Positions 1 through 7,764 of a stretch of DNA of 28,326 nt are shown here, piece after piece. The translations under genes were made by a program, and so were the position numbers. Positions within the stretch are counted from its first letter, which is position 1; the number at the start of each line of letters is the position of its first letter. The notes beneath the pieces are model-generated. The model saw only the letters and a list, made by a program, of their open reading frames with translations. It was not told the origin of the DNA and made no database searches. The DNA comes from JBLNCE01 sp050260415 (GTDB lineage: Bacteria; Bacillota; UBA4882; JAAYXC01), in contig JBLNCE010000115.1 of NCBI GenBank assembly GCA_050260415.1, positions 1 to 28,326 on the forward strand, in the 5' to 3' direction.

Positions 1-126
1 CCGCCGCTCCCCCGCCGGATCGGGCACGACGACGGTAACGGCGGTATCGATCCGCGGCAACCCTTCCGGGCCGAACTCGACATCGATCACAGGTCCGACG
101 ACTTGCACCACGCGGCCCTCGTACAT
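1..126 (-). CDS. atpD: ATP synthase F1 subunit beta, N-terminal fragment
   Basis: This is the first 42 codons of the catalytic beta subunit; the rest lies beyond the left edge. The visible residues begin MYEGRVVQVVGPVIDVEF, the conserved N-terminal beta-barrel strand of F1 beta subunits. The ATG at 126 follows an AAGGA-type ribosome site in the stretch AAAGGAAAGGATCT. It is the last visible gene of the atp operon and is separated from atpG by about 120 bases that hold an octamer-repeat hairpin, an unusually elaborate junction for this operon. The nucleotide-binding and catalytic parts are not in the window, so integrity cannot be judged. Confidence 0.93.
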   Translation of the reverse strand, partial: MYEGRVVQVVGPVIDVEFGPEGLPRIDTAVTVVVPDPAGERR

Positions 127-155
127 GATTAGATCCTTTCCTTTATCAAGTTGGA

Positions 156-251
156 CGGGTGAGGTGAACGGGTGAAGAGGTGAAGGGGTGAAAACCATAA
201 ACGTGATCCCGGTCTTCACCCTCTCACCCGCTCACCTCTTCACCCCTTCAC
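156..251. repeat. Degenerate octamer repeats in inverted arrangement between atpG and atpD
   Basis: The left arm (about 156-193) is built of 8-base units of the form GRGGTGAA. The right arm (about 212-251) is built of units of the form YCTTCACC, so the arms are roughly complementary and could form a long imperfect hairpin around a loop of about 20 bases. The right arm includes the stop codon of atpG. There is no T-run, so it is not a canonical terminator. It could tune atpD expression or be a mobile repeat; its function is unknown. Confidence 0.7.
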
Positions 252-1111
252 TCCAAAACTTCCGCCCCGCCCACGATCTCGGCGATCTCCCGCGTAATCT
301 GACCCTGGCGCGCCCGATGGTATTCCAGGAGGAGCCCGTCGATCATCTCGCCCGCGTTATCCGTCGCGTTGCTCATGGCGGTCATCCTGGCGCCGAGTTC
401 GCCGGCCTCGCATTCGAGAAAGGCCCTGAAGATCTCGCTCTCCACGTAACGCGGCAGGATGCCGTCCAGGACCTGTTTGCGGGTGGGCTCGAAGAGGAAG
501 AGCCCTTCCGGAGTTCGCTGCGTGGCCAGTTCGGGATCCACCGGCAGGAGCTGGAAGACCCTGGGGCGCTGTTGGAGCGCGGAGTAAAACTTGGCATAGA
601 CTAGATGGATACTATCGCAACGTTCGTACAGATACTCGTCGAGCAACCGTCCGGCCAGGGACTTGGCCGTGGTAAAGGAAACCCCCCGCGCGGATTCGGT
701 GAATACGTAATCCACCGGGCGGTTCTCCCGCCGCATGATGCGCGCCCCTTGCCGTCCGACGACATAAAGGCCCACCGCCTGTCTGGCGCGCAACTCCTCC
801 GCGAACGCCAGCGCCCTCCTGACGACATGCTCGTGGTAGCCGCCGCAAAGACCGCGATCGCCGGTAAAGATTACCACGAGCGCCCGGCGCCGTTGAGTGT
901 GGGGGCGCAACAGCGGGTTATACGACCAGGGCGTCACCGCGGCTAGATCCAACGTTACTTCCGCCATCTTGCGCGCATACGGCCGGGCGGCTTCCACGCG
1001 CTCCTGCGCCCTTTTGAGCCGGGCTGCGGCCACGAGCTTCATCGCCCTGGTAATATGCTGGATACTCCGGATACTCCGGATCCGATGGTTGATATGGCGC
1101 ACCGTGGCCAA
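248..1111 (-). CDS. atpG: ATP synthase F1 subunit gamma
   Basis: This is the central rotor shaft of F1, which couples c-ring rotation to catalysis in the beta subunits. At 287 residues it has the normal family length. The N-terminal helix (INHRIRSIRSIQHITRAMKLV) and the C-terminal helix (MTAMSNATDNAGEMI, residues about 243-257) are the two conserved coiled-coil halves of gamma. The start is a TTG at 1111 with an AGGGGTGA ribosome site that overlaps the atpA stop, so translation is probably coupled. The stop codon lies inside the octamer repeat that separates it from atpD. Identification is firm. Confidence 0.96.
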   Translation of the reverse strand: MATVRHINHRIRSIRSIQHITRAMKLVAAARLKRAQERVEAARPYARKMAEVTLDLAAVTPWSYNPLLRPHTQRRRALVVIFTGDRGLCGGYHEHVVRRALAFAEELRARQAVGLYVVGRQGARIMRRENRPVDYVFTESARGVSFTTAKSLAGRLLDEYLYERCDSIHLVYAKFYSALQQRPRVFQLLPVDPELATQRTPEGLFLFEPTRKQVLDGILPRYVESEIFRAFLECEAGELGARMTAMSNATDNAGEMIDGLLLEYHRARQGQITREIAEIVGGAEVLE

Positions 1112-1117
1112 CGCCCG

Positions 1118-2653
1118 TCACCCCTGCTCGGTTCGCGTCCCGTCGCGAACGGCTAGATGATCGCGGAACCTTCTGAACACCCGTTCGAGCGTCTCGGTGA
1201 CGGTCCGATCCAGCACGCCGGTGCCCTGCAAACGCGCGCGGAGGCTCGGCGCGTCGGTCTGGATATACTTCAAGAGCTCGAGTTCGGTCTTTTTGATGTC
1301 ACGGGTGGGCACATCCTCAAAATAGCCGTTGGTGACCGCGTAGATCAGGATTACCTGGTCTTCCACGGACATCGGGTGGTACTGCTCCTGCTTTAGCAGT
1401 TCGACGATCTTCTCCCCGCGGTTGAGCCGCGCCCGCGTAGTCCGGTCGAGTTCCGCGCCGAACTGCGCGAATGCCTCCAACTCCCGGTACTGTGCCAAAT
1501 CCAGACGCAGATGCGCCGAGACCTTCTTCATCGCTTGCGTTTGCGCGTTACCGCCCACCCTGGAGACGGACAAGCCTACGTTGATCGCCGGCCTGACACC
1601 GGCAAAGAAGAGATCCGAGGAGAGGATGATCTGTCCGTCGGTAATGGAGATGACATTGGTGGGAATATAGGCGGAAACATCGCCGGCCTGAGTCTCGACA
1701 ATGGGCAGGGCGGTCAGGGAGCCGCCGCCGTTCTCCTCGTTCAATTTACAAGCCCGCTCCAAAAGACGCGAATGAAGGTAGAAGATATCGCCGGGGAAAG
1801 CTTCCCGTCCCGGCGGCCGCCGCAGGAGCAGGGACATGGTTCGATAGGCCACGGCATGTTTAGAGAGATCATCGTAGACGATGAGCACATCACGCCCGGC
1901 GGCCATGAACTCTTCCCCGATCGTGCAGCCGGCGTAGGGTGCCAGGTATTGCAACGGCGCCGGTTCGTCCGCGTTCGCCGCCACGACCACGGTATAGCTC
2001 ATGGCCCCGTGTTCCTCGAGGACCGAGACGATCTGCGCCACGGTGGAAGTCTTTTGCCCGATGCCGACGTAGATGCAGATCACGCCGGTCTCGCGCTGGT
2101 TGATAATGGTGTCCACGGCCAGGGCGGTCTTGCCGGTCTGCCGGTCGCCGATGATCAATTCCCGCTGGCCGCGGCCGATGGGGATCATCGCATCCACGGC
2201 CATAATGCCGGTCTGCAATGGTACTTTTACTGGTTCCCGTTCGGCGATACCCGGCGCCGGCCGTTCGATGGGCCTTGTCCGCGTGGCAACCACGGCGCCC
2301 TTGCCGTCCACCGGGCGTCCCAAGGCGTCGACGACCCGGCCCAACAAGGCCTCTCCTACCGGCACTTCCACCACCCGATGCGTGCGGACGACGATGTCAT
2401 TCTCCTTGACCGCCTTGTCGTCGCCGAACAGGACGCACCCGACGTTATCCTCCTCGAGATTGAGCGCCATGCCATAGACCCCGTTGGGAAAGATCAACAA
2501 CTCCCCCGCCATGACTTGATCGAGGCCGAAGACCCGGGCGATGCCATCCCCCACCTCGAGCACGGTTCCGCTTTCGCGGAACTCAAGCTCCAGATTATAA
2601 CGGCGTATCTGTTCTTTGATCGCCCCAATTATCTCCGAGGCGGTAATCTCCAC
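1118..2653 (-). CDS. atpA: ATP synthase F1 subunit alpha
   Basis: This is the regulatory, non-catalytic nucleotide-binding subunit of F1. The Walker A motif GDRQTGKTA is present, as is the family signature around PAINVGLSVSRVGG. I start it at the GTG at 2653 (MEITASEIIGAIKEQI), because the ribosome site AGAGGTG lies 8 bases upstream and the product matches normal alpha N-termini. A TTG 21 bases further upstream would add seven unlikely residues that include the ribosome site itself. That gives 511 residues, close to the usual 500-510. The ribosome site lies inside the end of atpH, so the two genes are tightly coupled. Confidence 0.96.
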   Translation of the reverse strand: MEITASEIIGAIKEQIRRYNLELEFRESGTVLEVGDGIARVFGLDQVMAGELLIFPNGVYGMALNLEEDNVGCVLFGDDKAVKENDIVVRTHRVVEVPVGEALLGRVVDALGRPVDGKGAVVATRTRPIERPAPGIAEREPVKVPLQTGIMAVDAMIPIGRGQRELIIGDRQTGKTALAVDTIINQRETGVICIYVGIGQKTSTVAQIVSVLEEHGAMSYTVVVAANADEPAPLQYLAPYAGCTIGEEFMAAGRDVLIVYDDLSKHAVAYRTMSLLLRRPPGREAFPGDIFYLHSRLLERACKLNEENGGGSLTALPIVETQAGDVSAYIPTNVISITDGQIILSSDLFFAGVRPAINVGLSVSRVGGNAQTQAMKKVSAHLRLDLAQYRELEAFAQFGAELDRTTRARLNRGEKIVELLKQEQYHPMSVEDQVILIYAVTNGYFEDVPTRDIKKTELELLKYIQTDAPSLRARLQGTGVLDRTVTETLERVFRRFRDHLAVRDGTRTEQG

Positions 2654-2660
2654 GAATAGT

Positions 2661-3221
2661 TCACCTCTGCTCAACCAAGCCGCCGGCCAACAGATCTTCG
2701 ATGCGGCGGAGAATACCGAGTACGCTGGCGTCCAGCAATTGGTCGCCCCGCTTGATTACGATGCCTCCCATCAGAGCCGGGCTGAGATGATGTTCCGTAT
2801 AGATCGGCACTCCCAGCCCCGCGGCAAGAGCCTCCCGGATCTTCGCCTTTTGCCCGTCGTCCAATGGTACCGCGGTGGTGACGGAGACGACCTCGATACC
2901 CCGGCGGGCCAGACACTCGTGCAATCCGGCGCGGAGGATTTCCGGCATGAGGCGCCCCCGTCGCCGGCTGACGATCACCTTGAGGAAGAACTGGAAAGTA
3001 ACCGTGCACCGTCCGGCAAAGACGGCCTCGATCAGATCGAGTTTAGCCTGCCGCGGTTCCAAGGGGTTGGCGAAGAAGACCCGCAACTCAGGTACGGTAA
3101 AGGCTTGCCGGGCGGTCTCAAGGTCCGCGGTCACCGCTTCCAGTTCCCCGTTTTCTTCGGCGATCTCCGCGATGGCCCGTCCAAAGACTGCGGCAATCGC
3201 CGAGCAGGCTATGGCATCCAT
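2661..3221 (-). CDS. atpH: ATP synthase F1 subunit delta
   Basis: This is the peripheral-stalk protein that fixes F1 to the b-subunit stator. It has 186 residues, as is usual. The features seen are an all-helical N-terminal domain and the C-terminal signature region (VPIYTEHHLSPALMGGIVIKRGDQLLDASV), which matches the delta/OSCP family. The ATG at 3221 follows an AAGGGTGA ribosome site. The gene overlaps the end of atpF by 13 bases and ends 8 bases before the atpA start, so this is a compact, translationally coupled segment. Confidence 0.94.
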   Translation of the reverse strand: MDAIACSAIAAVFGRAIAEIAEENGELEAVTADLETARQAFTVPELRVFFANPLEPRQAKLDLIEAVFAGRCTVTFQFFLKVIVSRRRGRLMPEILRAGLHECLARRGIEVVSVTTAVPLDDGQKAKIREALAAGLGVPIYTEHHLSPALMGGIVIKRGDQLLDASVLGILRRIEDLLAGGLVEQR

Positions 3222-3727
3222 CTTTCACCCTTCGCCTCGCGCTCCGCCAAACCTTGCAGGAAGTGCTCGATAAACCGGCGGTGGGTGGCCGGGTCCATGG
3301 ACTCGCCCAAAACCTTGGTGGCGACGGCCATGACCAGGGTCACCACCTCCTGCCTGACTTCCTCGACCACCTTGTCCCTGGCATGTTGCAGTTCAAGCCG
3401 GTTACGTTCAGTCAGGCGGGCCAGTTCCTTCTTGAACTCGCCCAGCTTCGCCTGGCGTATGCGTTCCGCCTCAGCCCGCGCCCCTTCGACGATCTCAAAG
3501 GCTTGCCCTCTCGCCTCTTCGAGGGCGGCTTCCGCCTGGCGTCTGATGTCCGCCGCTTCCTGATGCGCGCGTGCGGCCTCATCCAGTTGGCCCTGGATAT
3601 GTTGCTGCCGATCGGCGATCATCTTGCGTACGGGTCTGAAGAGCAGGTACCCCAGACCGGCCACCAGCACGGCAAAGTTGAAAACCATGAAGAGAAAGGT
3701 ACCGAGGCTTAAGGATTCCTCGCCCAT
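3209..3727 (-). CDS. atpF: ATP synthase Fo subunit b
   Basis: This is the stator subunit: one N-terminal membrane helix (about residues 9-29, FLFMVFNFAVLVAGLGYLLF) followed by a long charged coiled-coil (about 35-150) rich in Ala, Glu, Arg and Gln. The length of 172 residues is normal. The ATG at 3727 has a strong GGAGGTGG ribosome site. There is a single b gene rather than a b/b' pair, so the stator is presumably a homodimer. It overlaps atpH by 13 bases. Confidence 0.94.
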   Translation of the reverse strand: MGEESLSLGTFLFMVFNFAVLVAGLGYLLFRPVRKMIADRQQHIQGQLDEAARAHQEAADIRRQAEAALEEARGQAFEIVEGARAEAERIRQAKLGEFKKELARLTERNRLELQHARDKVVEEVRQEVVTLVMAVATKVLGESMDPATHRRFIEHFLQGLAEREAKGERWMP

Positions 3728-3760
3728 GCTCCCACCTCCCCGCCATAGGTACCCATCAAC

Positions 3761-4009
3761 CTACTTCGCTGTGACAAAGGGATTCGCAAAGAGCAAGATG
3801 AAAGCGATGACCAGCGCAATAATGGGCGTCGCTTCCACCAAACCGATGCCGACGAGCATCGAACGGAACAGATTTCCCTGCGCCTCGGGCTGCCTGGCCA
3901 TGCCCTCGAGCGCGGCGGCCACGACCTTGGCATCGGAGACGGCCGCCGCGGCCGCCGAAGTCAAGCAGATGGCCCCCACGGCGATGATGGAGATTACCTT
4001 GGCATCCAT
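3761..4009 (-). CDS. atpE: ATP synthase Fo subunit c (ring proteolipid)
   Basis: This is the ion-binding rotor-ring subunit, 82 residues forming a two-helix hairpin with the conserved ARQPEAQG loop (residues 38-45). The ion-carrying carboxylate is Glu59 in VEATPII. No Gln in helix 1 and no Ser after Glu59 are seen, so the sodium-type signature of Ilyobacter-like rings is absent and proton coupling is inferred. Helix 1 is odd: the usual GxGxGxG motif is replaced by Ala/Ser (AAAVSDA, residues 21-27). In alkaliphilic Bacillus, Ala at these positions is known to alter ring size. The ATG follows a GGGGGT ribosome site. Confidence 0.95.
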   Translation of the reverse strand: MDAKVISIIAVGAICLTSAAAAAVSDAKVVAAALEGMARQPEAQGNLFRSMLVGIGLVEATPIIALVIAFILLFANPFVTAK

Positions 4010-4030
4010 TCGTCCTACCCCCTGTTACAG

Positions 4031-4702
4031 CTATTCTTCCACGACCATGCCGGTGTAAGCCATGCTCAATACGGCGAAGATATAGGCCTGGATGGCGCCG
4101 ATCGCCACGGAAAAAGCCAGCCAGAGCGTGGGCACCACGACCGGCATCAGCGAATAGAGAATGACGATCAGCATCTCGCCGGCGAAGATATTGCCAAATA
4201 GACGCAGGGCCAGGGTCAGCGGACGCGTGATCAGTTCCAAAAGGTGCAGGAAGAAAAAGAGAAAGTTCGGGCGAAAGAAGTGTTTCAGCCAGCCACCCAC
4301 GCCGTGCGATTTGATGCTGGCGTATTGCATGGCGATAACCACCGAAAAAGCCAAGCCGAACGCGACGTTGATGTCGGCCGTGGGTGAACGCAGGCCCGGG
4401 ATGAGACCAACCATGTTCGCGATGAAGATGTAGAACAGCAGCGTGGCAAAGAATGGCATATAGTACGGACCTTTTTCGCCGATATTCGCCCTGGACATAT
4501 TCTCCACCAATTCCACCAGCATCTCCACGAGGCTCTGCAGACTGCCGGGTACGAGCCGCATCCGCCGCGTCGCCAGGAAGGCTATTCCCAGCAGGAAAAC
4601 TGAGACGCCCAGGCTGTAAAGGATCGTATCCAGGTTGAAACTAAGGGGCCCAAGGCCGATCACCCAATGTTGCATATGGCTCATGATGGAGTTCTCCGCC
4701 AT
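4031..4702 (-). CDS. atpB: ATP synthase Fo subunit a
   Basis: This is the stator channel subunit that passes ions to the c ring. Its 223 residues contain about five hydrophobic helices. The essential Arg is present in the signature LALRLFGNIFAGE (about residues 164-176), and the C-terminal helix (AIGAIQAYIFAVLSMAYTG) is typical. I use the ATG at 4702 with its GAGGGG ribosome site; later Met codons at residues 7 and 10 have no comparable site. It begins 3 bases after the atpI stop, so the two are coupled. Confidence 0.95.
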   Translation of the reverse strand: MAENSIMSHMQHWVIGLGPLSFNLDTILYSLGVSVFLLGIAFLATRRMRLVPGSLQSLVEMLVELVENMSRANIGEKGPYYMPFFATLLFYIFIANMVGLIPGLRSPTADINVAFGLAFSVVIAMQYASIKSHGVGGWLKHFFRPNFLFFFLHLLELITRPLTLALRLFGNIFAGEMLIVILYSLMPVVVPTLWLAFSVAIGAIQAYIFAVLSMAYTGMVVEE

Positions 4703-4705
4703 GTT

Positions 4706-5044
4706 TCACCCCTCCCGTGACCGGGCCCGGTACGCGGCCGCCGCGGTCCGCAACGGTAAGGACAGAGTGAATGCCAGCAAGACCAATAATACCCCGATGC
4801 GATCGAAGAGCCGCAGCGCCAGGCCGACGGCGGCCAAGATGCACATCAACCGCGCCAGGAACGTGATGTGGATGAAGAGTCCCAGCCTGGACGGGGCGGC
4901 CGCGCGCGCCACCGCCACGCGCCAGGCGGAGAAAGCCAGATCGAATGCGATGAGGAGACAACCATAGAGAAGGGCGCCGGCTATCCGCCCGACGCCCGAT
5001 ATAGCCGTACCGATGAGAATGGGATGCATGCCGGGAACGGTCAT
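4706..5044 (-). CDS. atpI: ATP synthase subunit I (AtpI family, membrane protein)
   Basis: This is a small membrane protein of 112 residues with about four hydrophobic segments (near residues 10-30, 47-65, 66-80 and 84-100). It lies between atpZ and atpB, the position of atpI, whose product helps c-ring assembly. The start is the ATG at 5044, because it overlaps the atpZ stop as ATGA; reading further upstream gives arginine-rich sequence that is only the shadow of atpZ. Sequence conservation in this family is weak, so position and membrane topology carry much of the call. Confidence 0.78.
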   Translation of the reverse strand: MTVPGMHPILIGTAISGVGRIAGALLYGCLLIAFDLAFSAWRVAVARAAAPSRLGLFIHITFLARLMCILAAVGLALRLFDRIGVLLVLLAFTLSLPLRTAAAAYRARSREG

Positions 5045-5283
5045 TTCGTGCGGCCGCCGCCGGCTTTGCCGCCGAACCTGGCCGCCACGGCGAACATGGT
5101 ATAGAGTCCCACCGCCAGACCGGTAATGAAACCGGCCATAATCCAACGCGGCGTGGTATGGTAACGCTGGTCCAACTGCCATCCCAGGTAGAAGCCACCG
5201 CCGACCATAAAGGCCATATTGATGCCGAGAGTGCTGTAAACACCGACATCGCGCCAGAATGATTCCTTGCGGGTGTTTGTCAT
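5041..5283 (-). CDS. atpZ: AtpZ/AtpI-type ATP synthase accessory membrane protein
   Basis: This is an 80-residue protein with two membrane helices (about residues 14-34 and 47-68). The motif GGGFYLGWQLDQRYHTTPRW fits the AtpZ/AtpI family, which has (G)xxxGxxLD-like helix ends. AtpZ has been linked with AtpI to Mg2+/Ca2+ supply for the synthase in Bacillus pseudofirmus. It is the first gene of the operon, roughly 100 bases downstream of the predicted transcript start, and is coupled to atpI by a 4-base ATGA overlap. The family call is good; the transport role is inferred from relatives. Confidence 0.85.
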   Translation of the reverse strand: MTNTRKESFWRDVGVYSTLGINMAFMVGGGFYLGWQLDQRYHTTPRWIMAGFITGLAVGLYTMFAVAARFGGKAGGGRTK

Positions 5284-5393
5284 CCGTCAGCTGCCGCCTT
5301 CTACCGGAGTTTCGTCCAAGCGATAGCCGGCTTCCATACTAAATCCGCAGCTAGCAAAGGTACAGCTTGAATCCATCAAGGTGCATAGAATTA

Positions 5394-5422
5394 ATAATAT
5401 TCCTTTCGCGGGCGGATGTCAA
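5394..5422 (-). promoter_or_regulatory. Sigma-A promoter of the atp operon
   Basis: On the minus strand the -35 box TTGACA (5417-5422) and the -10 box TATTAT (5394-5399) are separated by exactly 17 bases. Transcription would start near 5387, leaving a 5' leader of about 100 bases before atpZ. The site lies immediately after the wecB stop, so the atp genes have their own strong promoter and are not only read from the upstream operon. No terminator separates wecB from it. Confidence 0.82.
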
Positions 5423-5434
5423 GCTTGTGCAGTC

Positions 5435-6634
5435 TCATGCACCGAAACAGCCGGCGCACCGCGCCGCGTTGCCGGCGGAGAAAGGCAGCGGCCGCACGGA
5501 TGATTGGCCGAACGCATACAGAATGGCGTCCTTGATCCTGGCGGCCGCACACCCGTCTCCGTACGGATTGACGGCTTTGGCCATGTGTTCGTAGGCCGCC
5601 GCGTCTTCGAGCAGCCGTTTCGTCAAGCGGTAGACGCCCTCTTCGTCCGTGCCGGCCAAGGCAACGGTACCCGCCTCGACCGCTTCGGGACGTTCCGTCG
5701 TATTGCGCAGGACGAGAACCGGGACGCCGAGCGCGGGCGCTTCCTCCTGCACGCCGCCGGAATCGGTGAGAATAAGCCGCGCGCAGGACATCAGCAGGAC
5801 CATCTCGTCGTATTCCACCGGCGGGACGAGATGGACACCGGGTATGCCGCCGAGGATTCCACGCACGGTCTCCTGGACGAGGGGGTTGAGATGCACGGGC
5901 AAAACGAAGTCCAATTCGGGGTGATCCGCCCGGACCCGTACCAAAGCACGGCAGATGCCGGACAAGCGATCCCAATTTTCACGCCGATGCACCGTGACCA
6001 GGAGATACGGGCGTTCCGTCTTGACGGCCCGCGGACGCGTGATACCCTGGGCCCTGAGCTTGGCCAGACACTGAAGGAGCGCGTCGACGACGGTGTTCCC
6101 CGTCACGAAGATCGCGTCTTGCTCGATGCCCTCGCGGAGCAGGTTGGCCGCCGCCGTATCCGTGGGTGCAAAATGCAGAGCGGAGAGGACGGCCGTCAAA
6201 CGACGGTTCACCTCTTCGGGATACGGCTGATACCGGTCGCCGGTGCGCAGGCCGGCTTCGACATGCCCGACCGGCAGGGCATGGTAAAAAGCAGCCAAGG
6301 AGGCGGCAAAGGTGGTGGTGGTGTCCCCGTGCACGAGGACCAGGTCGGGTGCCTCGGCCGCCATTACGCGTTCGAGGCCGTTCAAGACCCTACCCGTCAC
6401 CTCCGTCAGGGTCTGACCGGCGCGCATAAGATCCAGATCGTGGGCTGGCTTGAGGGCGAAGACGGCCAGCACCTGATCGAGCATTTCCCGGTGTTGGGCT
6501 GTGACAACAGTGATTACCTGAAAGCGTTCCTCGTATTCCAGGGCTTTGATCAAGGGTGCCATCTTGATGGCTTCGGGGCGGGTGCCGAAGATCGGCATGA
6601 CCCGAACCACGTCACCCTTTGGTTTCGCGAACAA
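5435..6634 (-). CDS. wecB: UDP-N-acetylglucosamine 2-epimerase (non-hydrolysing)
   Basis: This enzyme interconverts UDP-GlcNAc and UDP-ManNAc for cell-wall or surface polymers (MnaA in Bacillus teichoic acid synthesis). Family motifs are present: GTRPEAIKMAPLI near the N-terminus, HGDTTTTFAA, TVHRRENWDRL and DSGGVQEEAPALGVPVL. I choose the TTG at 6634, because AAAGGAGG lies 8 bases upstream and gives 399 residues; the longer frame to 6721 only adds sequence overlapping the preceding gene's end. It follows the TagO/WecA-like gene by 43 bases and precedes the atp promoter, the same neighbourhood as mnaA in Bacillus. Confidence 0.93.
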   Translation of the reverse strand: MFAKPKGDVVRVMPIFGTRPEAIKMAPLIKALEYEERFQVITVVTAQHREMLDQVLAVFALKPAHDLDLMRAGQTLTEVTGRVLNGLERVMAAEAPDLVLVHGDTTTTFAASLAAFYHALPVGHVEAGLRTGDRYQPYPEEVNRRLTAVLSALHFAPTDTAAANLLREGIEQDAIFVTGNTVVDALLQCLAKLRAQGITRPRAVKTERPYLLVTVHRRENWDRLSGICRALVRVRADHPELDFVLPVHLNPLVQETVRGILGGIPGVHLVPPVEYDEMVLLMSCARLILTDSGGVQEEAPALGVPVLVLRNTTERPEAVEAGTVALAGTDEEGVYRLTKRLLEDAAAYEHMAKAVNPYGDGCAAARIKDAILYAFGQSSVRPLPFSAGNAARCAGCFGA

Positions 6635-6677
6635 GACCCGTGCCTCCTTTTGGAAGCTGTAAAGACAATTGGCTCTG

Positions 6678-7757
6678 TTACGAGCTCTTGGCGGCTTTCT
6701 TGTCCAATGACTCGGCGTCATAGGTGGCGGCCGCCGGGACGGCCCGTTCCAGCCGGATCAAGCCTACGGCCGCGCAGGCGAGCAGGGCGAGAAGGATCAT
6801 GCCGCCCCAAGGCCCGGCCAACCGCGCCAGGAAATTGCTGCCCGCGCCGAAGAGCGCGCTCCAAAGATAGAGTACGATCACGGTCTGACGCTGGTTATAA
6901 CCCAGAATGAGGAGGCGGTGGTGAAGGTGTTCGCGGTCGGCGCGGAAAATCGGTTGCCTTCTCTGCCAGCGACGCAAGACGGCAATGGCGGTATCGAAGA
7001 ACGGCACCGCCAACGCCAGAAATGGAACGGACAAAGTAAGCGCCGCACGTCCCTTCAAAGCCCCGGCGACCGTTATGTATCCCAGGGCCAAGCCCAGGAA
7101 ATACGCGCCGCCATCGCCCATGAAGGTCCGGGCGGGATGAAAGTTGTATGGAAGAAACCCGGCGGCGCATCCGATGGTGATGAGACAGAGCAAGACCATG
7201 AACGGCCGTTCGGCGCATTGCGGCAGAAAGAGGAGGCTTGAGGCGGCAACGATCACCACCCCCGCCGCCAGGCCGTCCAGGCCGTCGATGAGGTTGACCA
7301 TGTTCATCAGGGCGACAACCCAGAACACCGTTACGGGGATCGCCAGCCAGCCGAGTCCGATCATATCGCCGAAAGGGTTCGATACGTTTCTAATGCTGAC
7401 GCCATAAATGGGCAAGACCGCGGCGATCAGTATTTGCCCGGCAAGTTTGACGCCCGGTTTGAGGTTGCGGAGATCGTCGAGGAGACCAAGGGCGTACGCG
7501 AGAGACCCGGCCAGGATGAAACCGGGGCGCTGCTCCGAAAACCCCGGGGAGAATAAGAGCGCCAACATGAAACCGCCGTAGATGGCGAGGCCTCCCAGAC
7601 GAGGGGTGGGGCGCTTGTTGACGCGCCGCTCGCCCGGTTCGTCCACCGCGCCGAGTTTACGCCCGGCGAAGATGGCAAACGGGGTCAACGCGGCCGTAAG
7701 AGCCGCCCCGAGGACCAACGGCCATAGAACCCGGAACCAGGCTATCGCAACACTCAT
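6678..7757 (-). CDS. Undecaprenyl-phosphate N-acetylglucosaminyl-1-phosphate transferase (TagO/WecA type)
   Basis: This membrane enzyme starts wall or exopolysaccharide synthesis by moving GlcNAc-1-phosphate to the lipid carrier. The 359-residue protein has about ten hydrophobic helices. Motifs of the MraY/WecA superfamily are present: the DD pair in LGLLDDLRNLKPGVKL, the MVNLIDGLDGLAAG loop, FMGDGGAYFLG, and the His-rich DREHLHHRLLILG loop. It follows upp by 7 bases. The AGAAGGA ribosome site abuts the ATG with no spacer, which is too close for optimal use, so translation may depend on coupling to upp. With the next gene it forms a wall-polymer initiation pair. Confidence 0.92.
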   Translation of the reverse strand: MSVAIAWFRVLWPLVLGAALTAALTPFAIFAGRKLGAVDEPGERRVNKRPTPRLGGLAIYGGFMLALLFSPGFSEQRPGFILAGSLAYALGLLDDLRNLKPGVKLAGQILIAAVLPIYGVSIRNVSNPFGDMIGLGWLAIPVTVFWVVALMNMVNLIDGLDGLAAGVVIVAASSLLFLPQCAERPFMVLLCLITIGCAAGFLPYNFHPARTFMGDGGAYFLGLALGYITVAGALKGRAALTLSVPFLALAVPFFDTAIAVLRRWQRRQPIFRADREHLHHRLLILGYNQRQTVIVLYLWSALFGAGSNFLARLAGPWGGMILLALLACAAVGLIRLERAVPAAATYDAESLDKKAAKSS

Positions 7758-7764
7758 TCCTTCT

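Noticed and set aside
1511..2659. Plus-strand open frame opposite atpA
   Set aside because: atpA is unmistakable on the minus strand; the other frame is a shadow.
5504..6910. Long plus-strand open frame (468 codons) opposite wecB and the TagO-like gene
   Set aside because: It is the antisense shadow of two well-recognised genes in GC-rich DNA; the product has no family motifs.
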